Source of the DNA: Rhodococcus sp. 06-235-1A
GTDB lineage: Bacteria; Actinomycetota; Actinomycetes; Mycobacteriales; Mycobacteriaceae
Direction: 5' to 3'
NCBI RefSeq assembly: GCF_002258785.1
Contig: NZ_NOYI01000012.1
Location: forward strand, 372,001-436,000
DNA: 64,000 nt
The translations under genes were made by a program, and so were the position numbers. Of this stretch, positions 6,749 to 16,114 are shown one piece after another; position 1 is the first letter of the stretch; each line of letters starts with the position of its first letter. Below the pieces are notes generated by a model that saw only the letters and a program-made list of their open reading frames with translations, was not told the origin of the DNA and did not search any database.

Positions 6749-8572
6749 TCAGACCAGCGAGTCTTCCCACGCCTCGTGCAGGTGCGCGAAGCGTCCCTCT
6801 CCCGCGATGAGGTCCGCAGGAGTTCCGTCCTCCACGATGTCGCCGTCGGACATGACCAGAACGCGATCCGCGATGGCCACCGTCGACAGGCGGTGCGCGA
6901 TGATCAGCGCCGTTCGCCCCTGCAGGATGGTCTCGAGCGCACGCTGCACCAGTCGCTCGCTCGGGATGTCCAGACTCGATGTTGCCTCGTCGAGCACGAT
7001 CACCGACGGCGCAGCGAGGAACACCCGCGCGAAGGCGACCAATTGCCGTTGACCCGAGGACAATCTGCCTCCGCGCTTGCGCACGTCGGTGTCGATTCCC
7101 TCCGGCAACGACGCGATGAACTCGGTCAGTCCGACGGCGTCCGCCGCGGCCCGCACCTCGGCATCGGTCGCCGTGGGGCGTCCGAGTCGGATGTTGTCCG
7201 CCACCGAACCGGAGAACAGGAACGACTCCTGGGTCACCATCACGACGTTGCGACGCAGGTCCTCATCGCTGATCTGCCGCATGTCGATGCCGTCGAGTCG
7301 GACGGCTCCGGCCGTCGGATCGTAGAAGCGCGCCAACAGCTTTGCCAGTGTCGATTTGCCTGCTCCGGTGGCCCCGACCATCGCGACCACCTGTCCGGCG
7401 GGCACGTGCAGCGAGAACTCCGGCAGCACGACGCGTTCGGGGCCGTAGGAGAAGTGCACGTCGTCGAACGTGATGTCGCCCTTGGCTGTTCCGATGTCCA
7501 CCGGGTTCTTCGGCGCTGTCACCGACGGTTCCTCCTCGAGCACACCGGAGATCTTCTCGAGTGCAGCCGCGGCGGACTGGTAGGCGTTGAACACCATCGC
7601 CAGCTCGTCGAGCGGGCCGTAGAACCGGCGCAGATACAACACGTACGCAGCAAGCACGCCGATGTCCATGTGGCCGTTGATCACTCGCCAGCTACCGAAC
7701 ACCAGGATGATCGCGAGCGTCACGTTACCGATCCACCGCACGATGCCGGTGTAGCTCGCCATGCCGCGCAACGCCGCGGTGGTGGCGTCCCGATACTCCG
7801 AATCCTCGGTGCTCAGAATGGCGTCGTTGCGTCCTTCGCGCCGGAACACCTGCACTGCACGAATGCCGCCCATGGATTCGACGAAGTGGACCACGACGCG
7901 CGCGATCGCCACCCGTGTTCGACGGTATCCCTGGCGTTGTCGCCGCTGTGACCATCGAGTGACGAGGACCAGCGGAACGAAGCCGGCCAGCACGATCATC
8001 GCCATCGGAATGTCGAGGTACACCAGGATGATGGCGATCGACACCATCGACAGGATGGCCGTCAGAGCGTCGTTGAGGGCACTTTCGAGCAGGGTCTGCA
8101 GAGACTCGACGTCACTGGTCAGTCGCGAGATCAATCGTCCCGAGGTGTACTTCTCGTGGAACGACAGGCTCAGCTTCTGGGCATGGTCGAACACCCGACC
8201 ACGCAGGTCGTACAGGATGTTCTGGCTCAAGCGTCCCGAGACCGTGAGAAACGCATAGGTCGTGAACATCCCGAGCAGGCCGAACCCGGTGTAGCCACCG
8301 ACCGCCCACAGCAGCGGGCCCCAATCACCCTGTCCCGCAGCGCCGACGCCGTTGTCCAGCGCGTAGGCGATGAACAGCGGACCGGCCACGTAGGTGATGT
8401 TGTCGACCAGGATGATCAGGAACGACAGCAGTGCCTGCTTCTTGTACGGGCGCACCAACGATGCGAGCAACCGGCGAGAACGCCCGGCCAACACCAGGTT
8501 TCCGGTGGCGTCGACCTCCGATTCCTCGCCGCCGACTCCACGCCAATCCGCAGCTGCGGTTTGCTCAGCCAT
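6749..8572 (-). CDS. ABC exporter half-transporter, canonical-site subunit
   Basis: A 607-residue type IV ABC exporter: six predicted membrane helices (about 45-320), then the nucleotide-binding domain. Visible motifs: Walker A GATGAGKST (400-408), Q-loop VTQES (446-450), signature LSSGQ (504-508, Ser in place of the usual first Gly), Walker B VIVLDEA with catalytic Glu529, and H-loop His560. Its start overlaps the end of the 8565-10358 gene by 8 bp, so the two are translationally coupled and presumably form a heterodimer exporting a lipid, peptide or drug. Substrate unknown. Confidence 0.9.
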   Translation of the reverse strand: MAEQTAAADWRGVGGEESEVDATGNLVLAGRSRRLLASLVRPYKKQALLSFLIILVDNITYVAGPLFIAYALDNGVGAAGQGDWGPLLWAVGGYTGFGLLGMFTTYAFLTVSGRLSQNILYDLRGRVFDHAQKLSLSFHEKYTSGRLISRLTSDVESLQTLLESALNDALTAILSMVSIAIILVYLDIPMAMIVLAGFVPLVLVTRWSQRRQRQGYRRTRVAIARVVVHFVESMGGIRAVQVFRREGRNDAILSTEDSEYRDATTAALRGMASYTGIVRWIGNVTLAIILVFGSWRVINGHMDIGVLAAYVLYLRRFYGPLDELAMVFNAYQSAAAALEKISGVLEEEPSVTAPKNPVDIGTAKGDITFDDVHFSYGPERVVLPEFSLHVPAGQVVAMVGATGAGKSTLAKLLARFYDPTAGAVRLDGIDMRQISDEDLRRNVVMVTQESFLFSGSVADNIRLGRPTATDAEVRAAADAVGLTEFIASLPEGIDTDVRKRGGRLSSGQRQLVAFARVFLAAPSVIVLDEATSSLDIPSERLVQRALETILQGRTALIIAHRLSTVAIADRVLVMSDGDIVEDGTPADLIAGEGRFAHLHEAWEDSLV

Positions 8573-10358
8573 GAATCGACCCCATCACCTCGCGGTACCG
8601 CGGCGACGACGCCAGCAGTCCCTCGTGTGTTCCCTGCTCCACAATTCTTCCGTTCTCGAGATACAGCACGCGGTCGGCCAACGCAGCAGTCGACGGCCGG
8701 TGTGCCACCAGCACTGTCGTCGAGTGCGCCAACACGCGCCGTAATGCCTTCTGCACTTTCGCCTCGGTGTCCACGTCGAGCGCAGACAGCGGGTCGTCGA
8801 GCACCAGCACCCGCGGTTTGCCCAGCACTGCACGCGCCAGTGCGAGCCGCTGCCGCTGCCCACCGGACAAGCTCATGCCCTGCTCACCGATGCGCGTGGC
8901 CAAGCCCCACGGCAACTGCTCGACGAAATCCGTTGCGCGCGCGATCTCCAACGCCTCGGCGATCTCGGCGTCGGACGCGCCGGGTGAACCGAGCGCGATG
9001 TTCTCGCGCGCACTGGCCGAGAACAACACCGGATCCTCGAACGCCACCGTGACGATCGAGCGCAGATCGGCCAACCGCATCGAGGCCACATCGATACCGT
9101 CGATGGTGATCGAACCCTCGGTGGCGTCGAACAGACGGGGCACGAGATTCGTCAGCGCGGTCTTTCCGCTGCCGGTGTTACCGACCAACGCGACGGTCTC
9201 CCCCGGCTCGATGACGAAACTGACGTCGGTGAGCAGCGGCGACGACGCGTCGGGAAAGGTGAATCCGACACGATCGAATTGCACCCGACCACGGATCTTT
9301 TCGGGCAGTTCGACGGGACTGTCCGGATCGGTCACCGTTTCGGGCGTGTCCATGATCTCCCAGTACCGATCCGCTGCCGTGCGTGCGTTGTTCAGCTCCG
9401 CCAGCAGATACCCGAACGATTCGATCGGCCACAGCAGGAACGTGACGATGGCGATGGCCGCGACGAGCGTGCCGACCGACATCGTGCCCTGCACGATCGA
9501 GTACGTACCCACAGCCAGGATCGCGCCGATGGTGATCGGCTGCAGCCCGACGATCACCGCCCAGATGATTGCGAGGTAGCGCACCTTCGTCAGCTCGGTG
9601 CCACGCAAGGTGCGGGCCTGACGCAGAAACTGCTTGCCCAAGTGCGCACTTCGACCGAATGCCTTGAGGACACGAATGCCTTGGATGGACTCCTCGACCG
9701 TCGTCGTGACATCGCCCGCCTGATCCTGAGCGTCACGCGCCACGACGCGGTACAGCGTCTCGAACTTGGTGCAGGCGATCACCAGCGGTACCGATGTCGC
9801 CAGCATGATCAGCCCCAATTGCCAGGACTGGACGAGCAATACGCCGATGCCCACGATCAGCGTGACGGCGTTGATGATGATGAACGGGCCGATGAAAGCC
9901 ATGAAACGCCGCAGCGAACCGAGGTCTGCAATGGCACGTGAAAGCAGCTGACCGGATTCCCAGCTTTCGTGAGCCGAGACCGACAGTCGTTGCAGCTTGT
10001 CGAATACCGTTGCGCGCGCCGAAATCTCGAATTGACTCGACGGGCGGGAGACCAGGAAGCGGCGAACCCAGATGCCGAGTGCATCGATAGTGCCGAGCAG
10101 CAGAACGAGAGCCGCGGGCCACCAGACCGCCGAGAAGTTGCGGTCGGTGATGGGCCCGTCGATGACGCGCTGCATCACCAGCGGAATCACCAGACCGGTC
10201 ATGGTTGCGATCAGCGAGACCACGATCGAGGCGATGTAGAACCACTTGTACGGCAGCAGAAACGGCGCGAAACGACGCAGTGAGCTGGGCGGCTTCGCGG
10301 TGTCCGGGTATGGCTGATCGAGGGTTCGGGTTTCGGGATCGAGCACACCCGTAGACAC
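8565..10358 (-). CDS. ABC exporter half-transporter, degenerate-site subunit
   Basis: A 597-residue partner of the exporter at 6749-8572. Membrane helices span about 38-310. The NBD carries Walker A GNTGSGKT (393-400) and signature LSGGQ (497-501). The Walker B catalytic Glu is replaced by Asp (LVLDDPLSALD, Asp522) and the Q-loop Gln by Glu (VAFEDP), while the H-loop His553 is kept. Together with the Ser in the partner's signature, this gives one degenerate and one active ATP site, as in BmrCD/TM287-288-type heterodimers. First gene of the pair; divergent from the methyltransferase at 10532. Confidence 0.9.
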   Translation of the reverse strand: MSTGVLDPETRTLDQPYPDTAKPPSSLRRFAPFLLPYKWFYIASIVVSLIATMTGLVIPLVMQRVIDGPITDRNFSAVWWPAALVLLLGTIDALGIWVRRFLVSRPSSQFEISARATVFDKLQRLSVSAHESWESGQLLSRAIADLGSLRRFMAFIGPFIIINAVTLIVGIGVLLVQSWQLGLIMLATSVPLVIACTKFETLYRVVARDAQDQAGDVTTTVEESIQGIRVLKAFGRSAHLGKQFLRQARTLRGTELTKVRYLAIIWAVIVGLQPITIGAILAVGTYSIVQGTMSVGTLVAAIAIVTFLLWPIESFGYLLAELNNARTAADRYWEIMDTPETVTDPDSPVELPEKIRGRVQFDRVGFTFPDASSPLLTDVSFVIEPGETVALVGNTGSGKTALTNLVPRLFDATEGSITIDGIDVASMRLADLRSIVTVAFEDPVLFSASARENIALGSPGASDAEIAEALEIARATDFVEQLPWGLATRIGEQGMSLSGGQRQRLALARAVLGKPRVLVLDDPLSALDVDTEAKVQKALRRVLAHSTTVLVAHRPSTAALADRVLYLENGRIVEQGTHEGLLASSPRYREVMGSIHG

Positions 10359-10531
10359 AGTTCTTCTCCTTATTGCTGTGCTCGAATGATTTCATTGCAC
10401 AGGCTCAGTTTCCAACCGATTTTTCGGCCCTCGCATTCCAGTGTGAAACCTTGAGCGTGGTCGAGGTCAAGTGCACGAGCCGTCACCGACTCTCGAGTAC
10501 CGTAGGACCGTCGGGCGAGGGAAGGGCACAC

Positions 10532-11695
10532 GTGAGCACACGGTCGATGGTCGGGTTGTTCGCGGGGATCGGCGGGCTCGAGCTGGGGCTGGCCGAGGCG
10601 GGCTGGTCGACGCAGTTGCTGTGCGAGATCGATCCCGGAGCCCAGGCCGTCCTGCGAGCGCGGATGCCACAGATACCCCTGCACACCGATGTCACCACGC
10701 TCCGAAGCCTGCCCGCCGACACCGAACTCGTCGCCGCGGGCTTCCCATGTCAGGACCTCTCCCAGGCCGGACGCACCGCGGGCATCACCGGTGCCAGGTC
10801 GGGCCTGGTCGACGAGGTGTTTCGGCTGGTCTCGCGTCGACGCGGTCCGCGGTGGCTGCTGATGGAGAACGTTCCGTTCATGCTGCAGCTCGGCCGCGGG
10901 GCCGCCATGCGACACATCACCGACGCACTCGAGGACCTCGGCTACATGTGGGCCTACCGCGTCGTCGACGCGCGGGCGTTCGGGTTGCCGCAACGTCGGC
11001 AGCGGGTGGTGATGCTGGCCTCGCGCACCGACGATCCACGGGAGGTGCTGTTCTCCCAGGATGCCGGCCCGCTGCCCGACGGCGATCCGAGCACCCAGCC
11101 GTGCGGCTTCTACTGGACCGAGGGCATCCGAGGCCTGGGGTGGGCGGTCAATGCGGTCCCGACGCTCAAAGGCGGATCCTCGCTTGGCATCGCCAGTCCC
11201 CCGGCTGTGCGATTGCCGTCCGGGGAGATCGTCACTCCCGGCATCATCGGGGCCGAGCGCTTGCAGGGCTTCGATCCGGACTGGACGCTGCCGTCGGTGC
11301 AGCAACCCGGCATTCGCAGCGGGCATCGATGGAAGCTCGTCGGCAACGCCGTCAGTGTGCGCATGGCGTCGTGGGCGGCGAACGCGCTCGACGACCCGAA
11401 GCCGTACGACGCCTCGAACGATCCAGCTCTACTTCCTGGTCAGGCTTGGCCGACCGCTGCGTGGGGACGTGACCGGACGACGTTCAAGGTGACGATATCG
11501 ACCATGCCGGTCCACGAGCCGTACGAAGACCTGGCTGGTTTTCTGGACGATTCGAAACTGCTCTCGGCACGCGCGACGGCCGGCTTCCTCAAGCGCGCCC
11601 GAGCCGGCAACCTGCGCTTCGCACCAGGCTTCCTCGACGACCTCGACGCCCATCTCGAGCGCATGGGCGGGTACGCCGAGCGAGTTCCGGTGTGA
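10532..11695 (+). CDS. DNA (cytosine-5-)methyltransferase
   Basis: A 387-residue C5-methylase that transfers methyl from SAM to cytosine in a specific site. Motif I GLFAGIGGLELG (8-19), motif IV GFPCQDLSQAG with nucleophile Cys73, motif VI MENVPF (Glu112), motif VIII QRRQRVVML (154-162) and motif X GNAVSVRMASW near 270 are all present, with the variable target-recognition region between VIII and X. A C-terminal extension of about 100 residues is unrecognised. The GTG at 10532 is chosen for its GGGAAGG seven bases upstream. Its last four bases overlap the vsr start. No restriction endonuclease is encoded nearby. Confidence 0.92.
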   Translation: MSTRSMVGLFAGIGGLELGLAEAGWSTQLLCEIDPGAQAVLRARMPQIPLHTDVTTLRSLPADTELVAAGFPCQDLSQAGRTAGITGARSGLVDEVFRLVSRRRGPRWLLMENVPFMLQLGRGAAMRHITDALEDLGYMWAYRVVDARAFGLPQRRQRVVMLASRTDDPREVLFSQDAGPLPDGDPSTQPCGFYWTEGIRGLGWAVNAVPTLKGGSSLGIASPPAVRLPSGEIVTPGIIGAERLQGFDPDWTLPSVQQPGIRSGHRWKLVGNAVSVRMASWAANALDDPKPYDASNDPALLPGQAWPTAAWGRDRTTFKVTISTMPVHEPYEDLAGFLDDSKLLSARATAGFLKRARAGNLRFAPGFLDDLDAHLERMGGYAERVPV

Positions 11696-12108
11696 GCGCA
11701 GCCCGGCCCGCCACCGATGCCAAGACCAGTGCGCGACTGAGCAAGCAGAAGCGTCGCGACACCAAACCCGAAGTGGCGCTACGACAAGCGCTGCACCGTC
11801 GAGGTCTGCGGTATTTCGTCGATCGCGCTCCGCTGAAGGGCATGCGGCGTCGAGCAGATCTGGTGTTCCCCAAACGCAAAGTCGCGGTCTACGTCGACGG
11901 CTGCTTCTGGCACAGCTGCCCAGTGCATGCCACCAAGCCCCGCAACAACGCGCAGTGGTGGGCCGACAAGTTGGCCGCCAACGTCGCACGTGATCGCGAC
12001 ACCGACAAGAAGCTGATCGCGGAGGGCTGGCGCGTGGTGCGCATCTGGGAACACGAAGATCCCGCCGTCGCCGCCGACCGCGTTGAGAACGAACTCCAAG
12101 CCGAATAA
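11692..12108 (+). CDS. vsr: very short patch repair endonuclease
   Basis: A 138-residue Vsr family endonuclease that nicks at T:G mismatches created by deamination of 5-methylcytosine. The family motifs are clear: KQKRRDTKPEVALRQALHRRG, then RADLVFPKRKVAVYVDGCFWH (catalytic Asp and the CFWHxC zinc-site motif) and WEHEDP near the end. It begins with GTG overlapping the methyltransferase stop (GTGA), so the two are co-translated. A copy of the dispersed 23-bp repeat starts 5 bp after its stop. Confidence 0.93.
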   Translation: MSAARPATDAKTSARLSKQKRRDTKPEVALRQALHRRGLRYFVDRAPLKGMRRRADLVFPKRKVAVYVDGCFWHSCPVHATKPRNNAQWWADKLAANVARDRDTDKKLIAEGWRVVRIWEHEDPAVAADRVENELQAE

Positions 12109-12112
12109 TCTG

Positions 12113-12135
12113 GGTCATTCCGCGGGCTCCACTCC
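12113..12135 (+). repeat. dispersed 23-bp repeat, copy 2
   Basis: Starts GGTCATTCCGCGGG and ends CTCCACTCC; differs from copy 1 (2808-2830) at one base. It sits 5 bp beyond the vsr stop and about 70 bp upstream of the next start. Confidence 0.7.
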
Positions 12136-12205
12136 CGCTTGAAACCCTTTCACGTCCCCGCGCGTCCAACCCCATGATCGGTCGATTCGAGTTCGGGGGA
12201 AAACG

Positions 12206-13249
12206 GTGCGTAGAAATTGGTTGCTCGCGGCGGTGGCGCTGGCGATGTCGGTCTCGACAAGCGGATGCGCGGTGGTGTTGCTCGGCAGCGCGTTGCCCGC
12301 AGGCAGTTCGTCGCCGCAGAACAGGTACGGATTCGAGATGTCGGAGGCAGACCGGTACCTCGTGGAATCGGCGGCCTTCGTACGCAGCCTCGATCCCTGC
12401 GGCTTTCTCACCGAGGACGATCTCACAGCTCTCGGCACAGTGGTGCAGCTCCGCCCCGACGGCGAGTTGAGCACGTGCACAGCCGAGCTGATCACCGGGC
12501 AGTCGACTGTCACCGACTCCGTCACGATCGATCTCGACGCATACGCACCCGACCCCGACGATCCGGACATCGAGGAGGTCACGATCGGCGGCCAGCAGGT
12601 GTACGTGAACGACCTTTCGACCTCCTCGTGCAACATCACCTTCCCGCTGCGCGAGGTGTTCGACGGTGCCGACTCGGGGATCATGGACGGCTTCCGCACC
12701 AAGTCCGGTCGCAGCTACGCCCGCATCGAGGTCTATCGCCCCTACGAGGATGCGTGCCCCGCGGCGACACCATTCGCGCAGTCAGCCCTCGGTCTACTGG
12801 ACGACCCCCCGCTCCGTGCCGACTCCAAGTACAACCTTCCCCTCGCCACCAAAGATCCGTGCGGAGTCCTCGAGCACCTGCCCGCCACGTGGACGGTGGA
12901 CCGGTGGAGTCCTGATTCGGATCCATACGGGTGCACCTTCACGGCATCCTCGGCATCGCTGGACGAAAACCTTGTCATGCTCGACGTATCGCTCGACTAT
13001 GTCTCCGGCGACACTCGCGCCGAAGACACCGATACCGTCCGGCAGGGCGATTACTCCGTCTCCACGCGCGAACTGGCTTCGACCTGCACCGCAGACATCG
13101 AGGTGGGCAACCCCGTACTCGGCATGCCCGAGACGGACGACTCCGCCGCGCGCGACGCCCGCACTGTGCCCACAGTGTCCGTCATGGCGGACGGCTGCGA
13201 GTCCGCAGTCGCACTGGCGGTGGCGGCTGCCGATGTACTGACTGGCTAG
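12206..13249 (+). CDS. lipoprotein with two DPCG-type halves (DUF3558-like)
   Basis: A 347-residue exported lipoprotein: signal peptide VRRNWLLAAVALAMSV and lipobox STSGC (Cys21). Two similar halves begin LDPCGFLTEDD (about residue 55) and KDPCGVLEHLPATW (about 215); the D-P-C pattern and spacing of later cysteines resemble the actinobacterial DUF3558 family, which is usually single-copy, so this may be an internal duplication. Function unknown. GTG start at 12206. It is followed 30 bp later by a membrane protein gene, possibly in one unit. Confidence 0.65.
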   Translation: MRRNWLLAAVALAMSVSTSGCAVVLLGSALPAGSSSPQNRYGFEMSEADRYLVESAAFVRSLDPCGFLTEDDLTALGTVVQLRPDGELSTCTAELITGQSTVTDSVTIDLDAYAPDPDDPDIEEVTIGGQQVYVNDLSTSSCNITFPLREVFDGADSGIMDGFRTKSGRSYARIEVYRPYEDACPAATPFAQSALGLLDDPPLRADSKYNLPLATKDPCGVLEHLPATWTVDRWSPDSDPYGCTFTASSASLDENLVMLDVSLDYVSGDTRAEDTDTVRQGDYSVSTRELASTCTADIEVGNPVLGMPETDDSAARDARTVPTVSVMADGCESAVALAVAAADVLTG

Positions 13250-13279
13250 CCTTGATCGGTGTGTTCGAGAACTGAAGGC

Positions 13280-13948
13280 GTGGATATCCGCCGCGTCGTA
13301 GTGGCGATCTGCTTGATCCTCGCCGGACTGCTGTACTCCGCGTGGGTGGCCGAATTCTTCATGGACACCGGGCTCGACCCCACCACATCGTTTCTCAGCG
13401 AGCTCGACGCACGCGATCAGCCGTACCGCGAATTCTTTTCCACCGCAGACGTCGTCACCGGTTCACTGATGGTCCTCGCCGCGGTACTCGGCTTTCTCGC
13501 CACCCAACGTCGACGGCTCGTCGTCACCGGCTGGGTGGCGTCGGGCATCTTCGGTATCGCGACCATCGCCGACGCGAAACTTCCACTCGAGTGTGTGGCC
13601 GCCGACGATCCGAGCTGTCCGATCGAGCCCAGCGGATTGTTCCCGCAACTCCATCACCTGCACGCACTCACCAGCACCATCGCGGTGTTCGCGATCTTCA
13701 CGGTCATGATCGCGTTCACACTCGCTGCATTCCGCTATGAGCCCTATCCCCTGCTTCGGACGCTCGGTGTCGCGGTGCTGGCTGTCACGACCCTGGCAAC
13801 GGCGTGGCTGATGATCGCCGACAATCTTCCCGGCGATCACGGCCTCGGTGTTGCCCAGCGGGTTCAGGTGGGCGGCATGTCGGCGTACCTGGTGGTGCTG
13901 GGGTGTGCGCTTAGACTCGGAGCATGTCTTTCACCGCGACCGAACTGA
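13280..13948 (+). CDS. DUF998-type integral membrane protein
   Basis: About 222 residues with six hydrophobic segments: IRRVVVAICLILAGLLYSAW, then ADVVTGSLMVLAAVLGFLA, WVASGIFGIATIADA, STIAVFAIFTVMIAFTL, LGVAVLAVTTLATAWLM and a final YLVVLGCALRLGA. The conserved DUF998 features are SFLSELDARDQPYREFF after helix 1 and the histidine-rich LHHLHAL loop. Function unknown. A GTG at 13259 is an alternative start; neither has a strong ribosome site. It overlaps the msrC start by 25 bp. Confidence 0.65.
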   Translation: MDIRRVVVAICLILAGLLYSAWVAEFFMDTGLDPTTSFLSELDARDQPYREFFSTADVVTGSLMVLAAVLGFLATQRRRLVVTGWVASGIFGIATIADAKLPLECVAADDPSCPIEPSGLFPQLHHLHALTSTIAVFAIFTVMIAFTLAAFRYEPYPLLRTLGVAVLAVTTLATAWLMIADNLPGDHGLGVAQRVQVGGMSAYLVVLGCALRLGACLSPRPN

Positions 13949-14409
13949 ACGGTTCCAAGGTAGAGCAGTACGAGCAGCTCACCGAGCAGGCCAAGGGCCT
14001 CGTATACGAGGAATCGAACCTGATCGCAAACGCCGCCAATCTTTCTGCGCTGGTGTATCACGCTCTACCCGAGGTCAATTGGGTCGGCTTCTACCTCTTC
14101 GACGGCACCGAACTCGTCGTCGGTCCCTTTCAAGGTCAGCCCGCCTGCGTGCGAATCGCTCTGAGCAAAGGCGTGTGCGGCGCTGCCGCCACCTCTCGCG
14201 AGACGCAGCGAGTGGCCGACGTTCACGCCTTCCCCGGCCACATCGCGTGCGATGCCAACACTCGTTCCGAGGTCGTCGTACCGCTGTTCAAGGGCGAGAC
14301 CCTGATCGGTGTGTTCGATCTGGACAGCCCGGTGCCGGACCGCTTCGACGCCGACGATCAGGCCGGCCTCGAAGCGATCGCGGAGGTCTTTCTCGGTTCG
14401 ATCAGCTAG
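13924..14409 (+). CDS. msrC: free methionine-(R)-sulfoxide reductase (GAF domain)
   Basis: A 161-residue single GAF-domain enzyme reducing free L-methionine-(R)-sulfoxide with thioredoxin-type reductants. The three conserved cysteines are visible in QPACVRI, KGVCG and HIACDA, and the substrate-pocket pattern LPEVNWVGFYL and RSEVVVPLF match the fRMsr family. Length is typical. The ATG at 13924 starts inside the end of the DUF998 gene. Its 3' end overlaps the convergent kinase gene by 8 bp. Confidence 0.9.
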   Translation: MSFTATELNGSKVEQYEQLTEQAKGLVYEESNLIANAANLSALVYHALPEVNWVGFYLFDGTELVVGPFQGQPACVRIALSKGVCGAAATSRETQRVADVHAFPGHIACDANTRSEVVVPLFKGETLIGVFDLDSPVPDRFDADDQAGLEAIAEVFLGSIS

Positions 14410-16048
14410 AAGCCGCTGCCTCGAAGAACCAGGCCATGACCAACGCGCCGGGGTCCACGACGCCTCGCGCGGCCTCACCGACGTAGCTGGCGCGGCCGCG
14501 GTTGGCGGTCATGTCCTCGGTCGATTCGGCTCCGGTCTTTGCGGCGTCTGCTGCATTCTGCAGGGTTCCGCCGTCCTTCTCGAGCGCCTCGACGGCGGGG
14601 GCGATGGCGTCGACCATCGTCTTGTCGCCCACCCGTGCGCCGCCCAGTTCGGTGATGCTGTCCAGTCCCGCCCGGGCGGCCTGCCCGATAGCCGCGAGAT
14701 CCGGCTCGGATTCGAGCATCGTTCGGTAGAACTGCCGAAACCAGATGCCGAACAGCGCGCCGGACGTACCACCTGCGTGGCCCAGATACGCCTCACTGAC
14801 GGCCTCGAATACCGTTGCAGCCGAGTAGCTTTCCTTGACGGCGGCCAGATCGAGCTGTTCGAGCGCGGCCAGCATGTTGGCACCGAAGTCGCCGTCGCCT
14901 GCCTTCCGATCCAACTCGGTCAGAGCCGGCTCCTCGTCGAGCACGCGCTGCACCCACGACCCGATCCACTGCGAGACGAAAGACGACTTCTCGCCTGCTT
15001 CGGAGGGCGAGAACGTCGGCCCGAATCCGCCGCGTTCGCCCACCTGCTTCGCGCCACGGCTGTACGCATTGGGCCAACCGGGAGCATCGGTGGGTGCGTC
15101 CCAGAGTTCGAGCATCTCGTCGTCGGCGCGCACGAGGGTGATCGAGGCACCGCCCATGTTCAGAGCCGTGACGAAACTGCCGACGAGCGAGCGGGATATC
15201 TCGATACCCTTGCCCGAGAGGTACTCCGAGAGTTCACCGAACAGCAGGTGCAACTCCAGCGGGTGCGTCGCGCCGAGTCCGTTGACGATCGCGATCACCG
15301 ATTCGCCCGAGTTCAATCCGAGCGAGGATACGACAGGCTCGGCAAGCTTCGCGACGATCTCCTGAGCAGGCAACTGCGGCACTCGATCGGTTCCGCGCTC
15401 TCCGTGAATCCCGATGCCGAGTTCGATTTCGTCCTTGGGCAATTCGAACGAAGGACTGTCGGCACCCGGTAGCGTCGGCGGGTCCAGCGCGACGGCCATG
15501 CTGCGCGCGTTCTCCGCCGTTCGACGCCCGAGTGCGACCACGGCCTGCAGGCTGTCTCCGCGCTCTGCCGCTGCACCGCACACCTTTTCGACGACGATGG
15601 TCGCTGCGGTGCCGCGTCGACCGGGCCCGTCCTCGCTCTCACTGGCCACATCGTCGTCGACGAGAACGACGTCGGCCACAATGCCGTCCTCCTGCAACAA
15701 CTCTCGGGCGATCTTGAAATTCATCACATCGCCGGTGTAGTTCTTGACGATGTGTACCACTCCGCCACCTGCGTCCACGGCCTTGGACGCCTCGTGCACC
15801 TGAAGGGCGTTGGGTGAGGTGAACACCAGGCCCGGGCACGCGCCGGTGAGCATGCCGCGACCGATGAATCCGGCATGCATCGGCTCGTGGCCGGATCCCC
15901 CGCCGGACAGCAGCGCGACCTGACCGTCGGAGATGCGGTAGCGACGCGTCAGGAAGCCAGGATCAGCGTGCCAGGCGATGTCGTCGGTAGCGGCAACAAA
16001 ACCGCGGAGGGCGTCGGCGACGAATGTTCGAGGGGAATTGGAGAACAT
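14402..16048 (-). CDS. ATP-dependent dihydroxyacetone kinase (fused DhaK-DhaL)
   Basis: A 548-residue two-domain kinase phosphorylating dihydroxyacetone. The N-terminal DhaK domain (1-325) has GGGSGHEPMHAGF at about 49-61, NYTGDVMNF, and GIGIHGERG with the His that binds substrate covalently. The C-terminal DhaL domain (about 350-548) has the ATP/Mg motif ELDRKAGDGDFGANM and the GGTSG loop. Fusion in one chain is typical of ATP-type kinases rather than the PTS-dependent split enzymes. No PTS partner (DhaM) is nearby. Convergent with msrC. Confidence 0.9.
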   Translation of the reverse strand: MFSNSPRTFVADALRGFVAATDDIAWHADPGFLTRRYRISDGQVALLSGGGSGHEPMHAGFIGRGMLTGACPGLVFTSPNALQVHEASKAVDAGGGVVHIVKNYTGDVMNFKIARELLQEDGIVADVVLVDDDVASESEDGPGRRGTAATIVVEKVCGAAAERGDSLQAVVALGRRTAENARSMAVALDPPTLPGADSPSFELPKDEIELGIGIHGERGTDRVPQLPAQEIVAKLAEPVVSSLGLNSGESVIAIVNGLGATHPLELHLLFGELSEYLSGKGIEISRSLVGSFVTALNMGGASITLVRADDEMLELWDAPTDAPGWPNAYSRGAKQVGERGGFGPTFSPSEAGEKSSFVSQWIGSWVQRVLDEEPALTELDRKAGDGDFGANMLAALEQLDLAAVKESYSAATVFEAVSEAYLGHAGGTSGALFGIWFRQFYRTMLESEPDLAAIGQAARAGLDSITELGGARVGDKTMVDAIAPAVEALEKDGGTLQNAADAAKTGAESTEDMTANRGRASYVGEAARGVVDPGALVMAWFFEAAASS

Positions 16049-16114
16049 GACCCCACCCTAACCACCTGCGCCTGCGTCCCGTCGTCGGTTCTGCGAGACC
16101 GATACAGTCGAGGC

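Noticed and set aside
14309-15472. 387-codon plus-strand frame
   Set aside because: Antisense to the dihydroxyacetone kinase, with no recognisable motif and no ribosome site.
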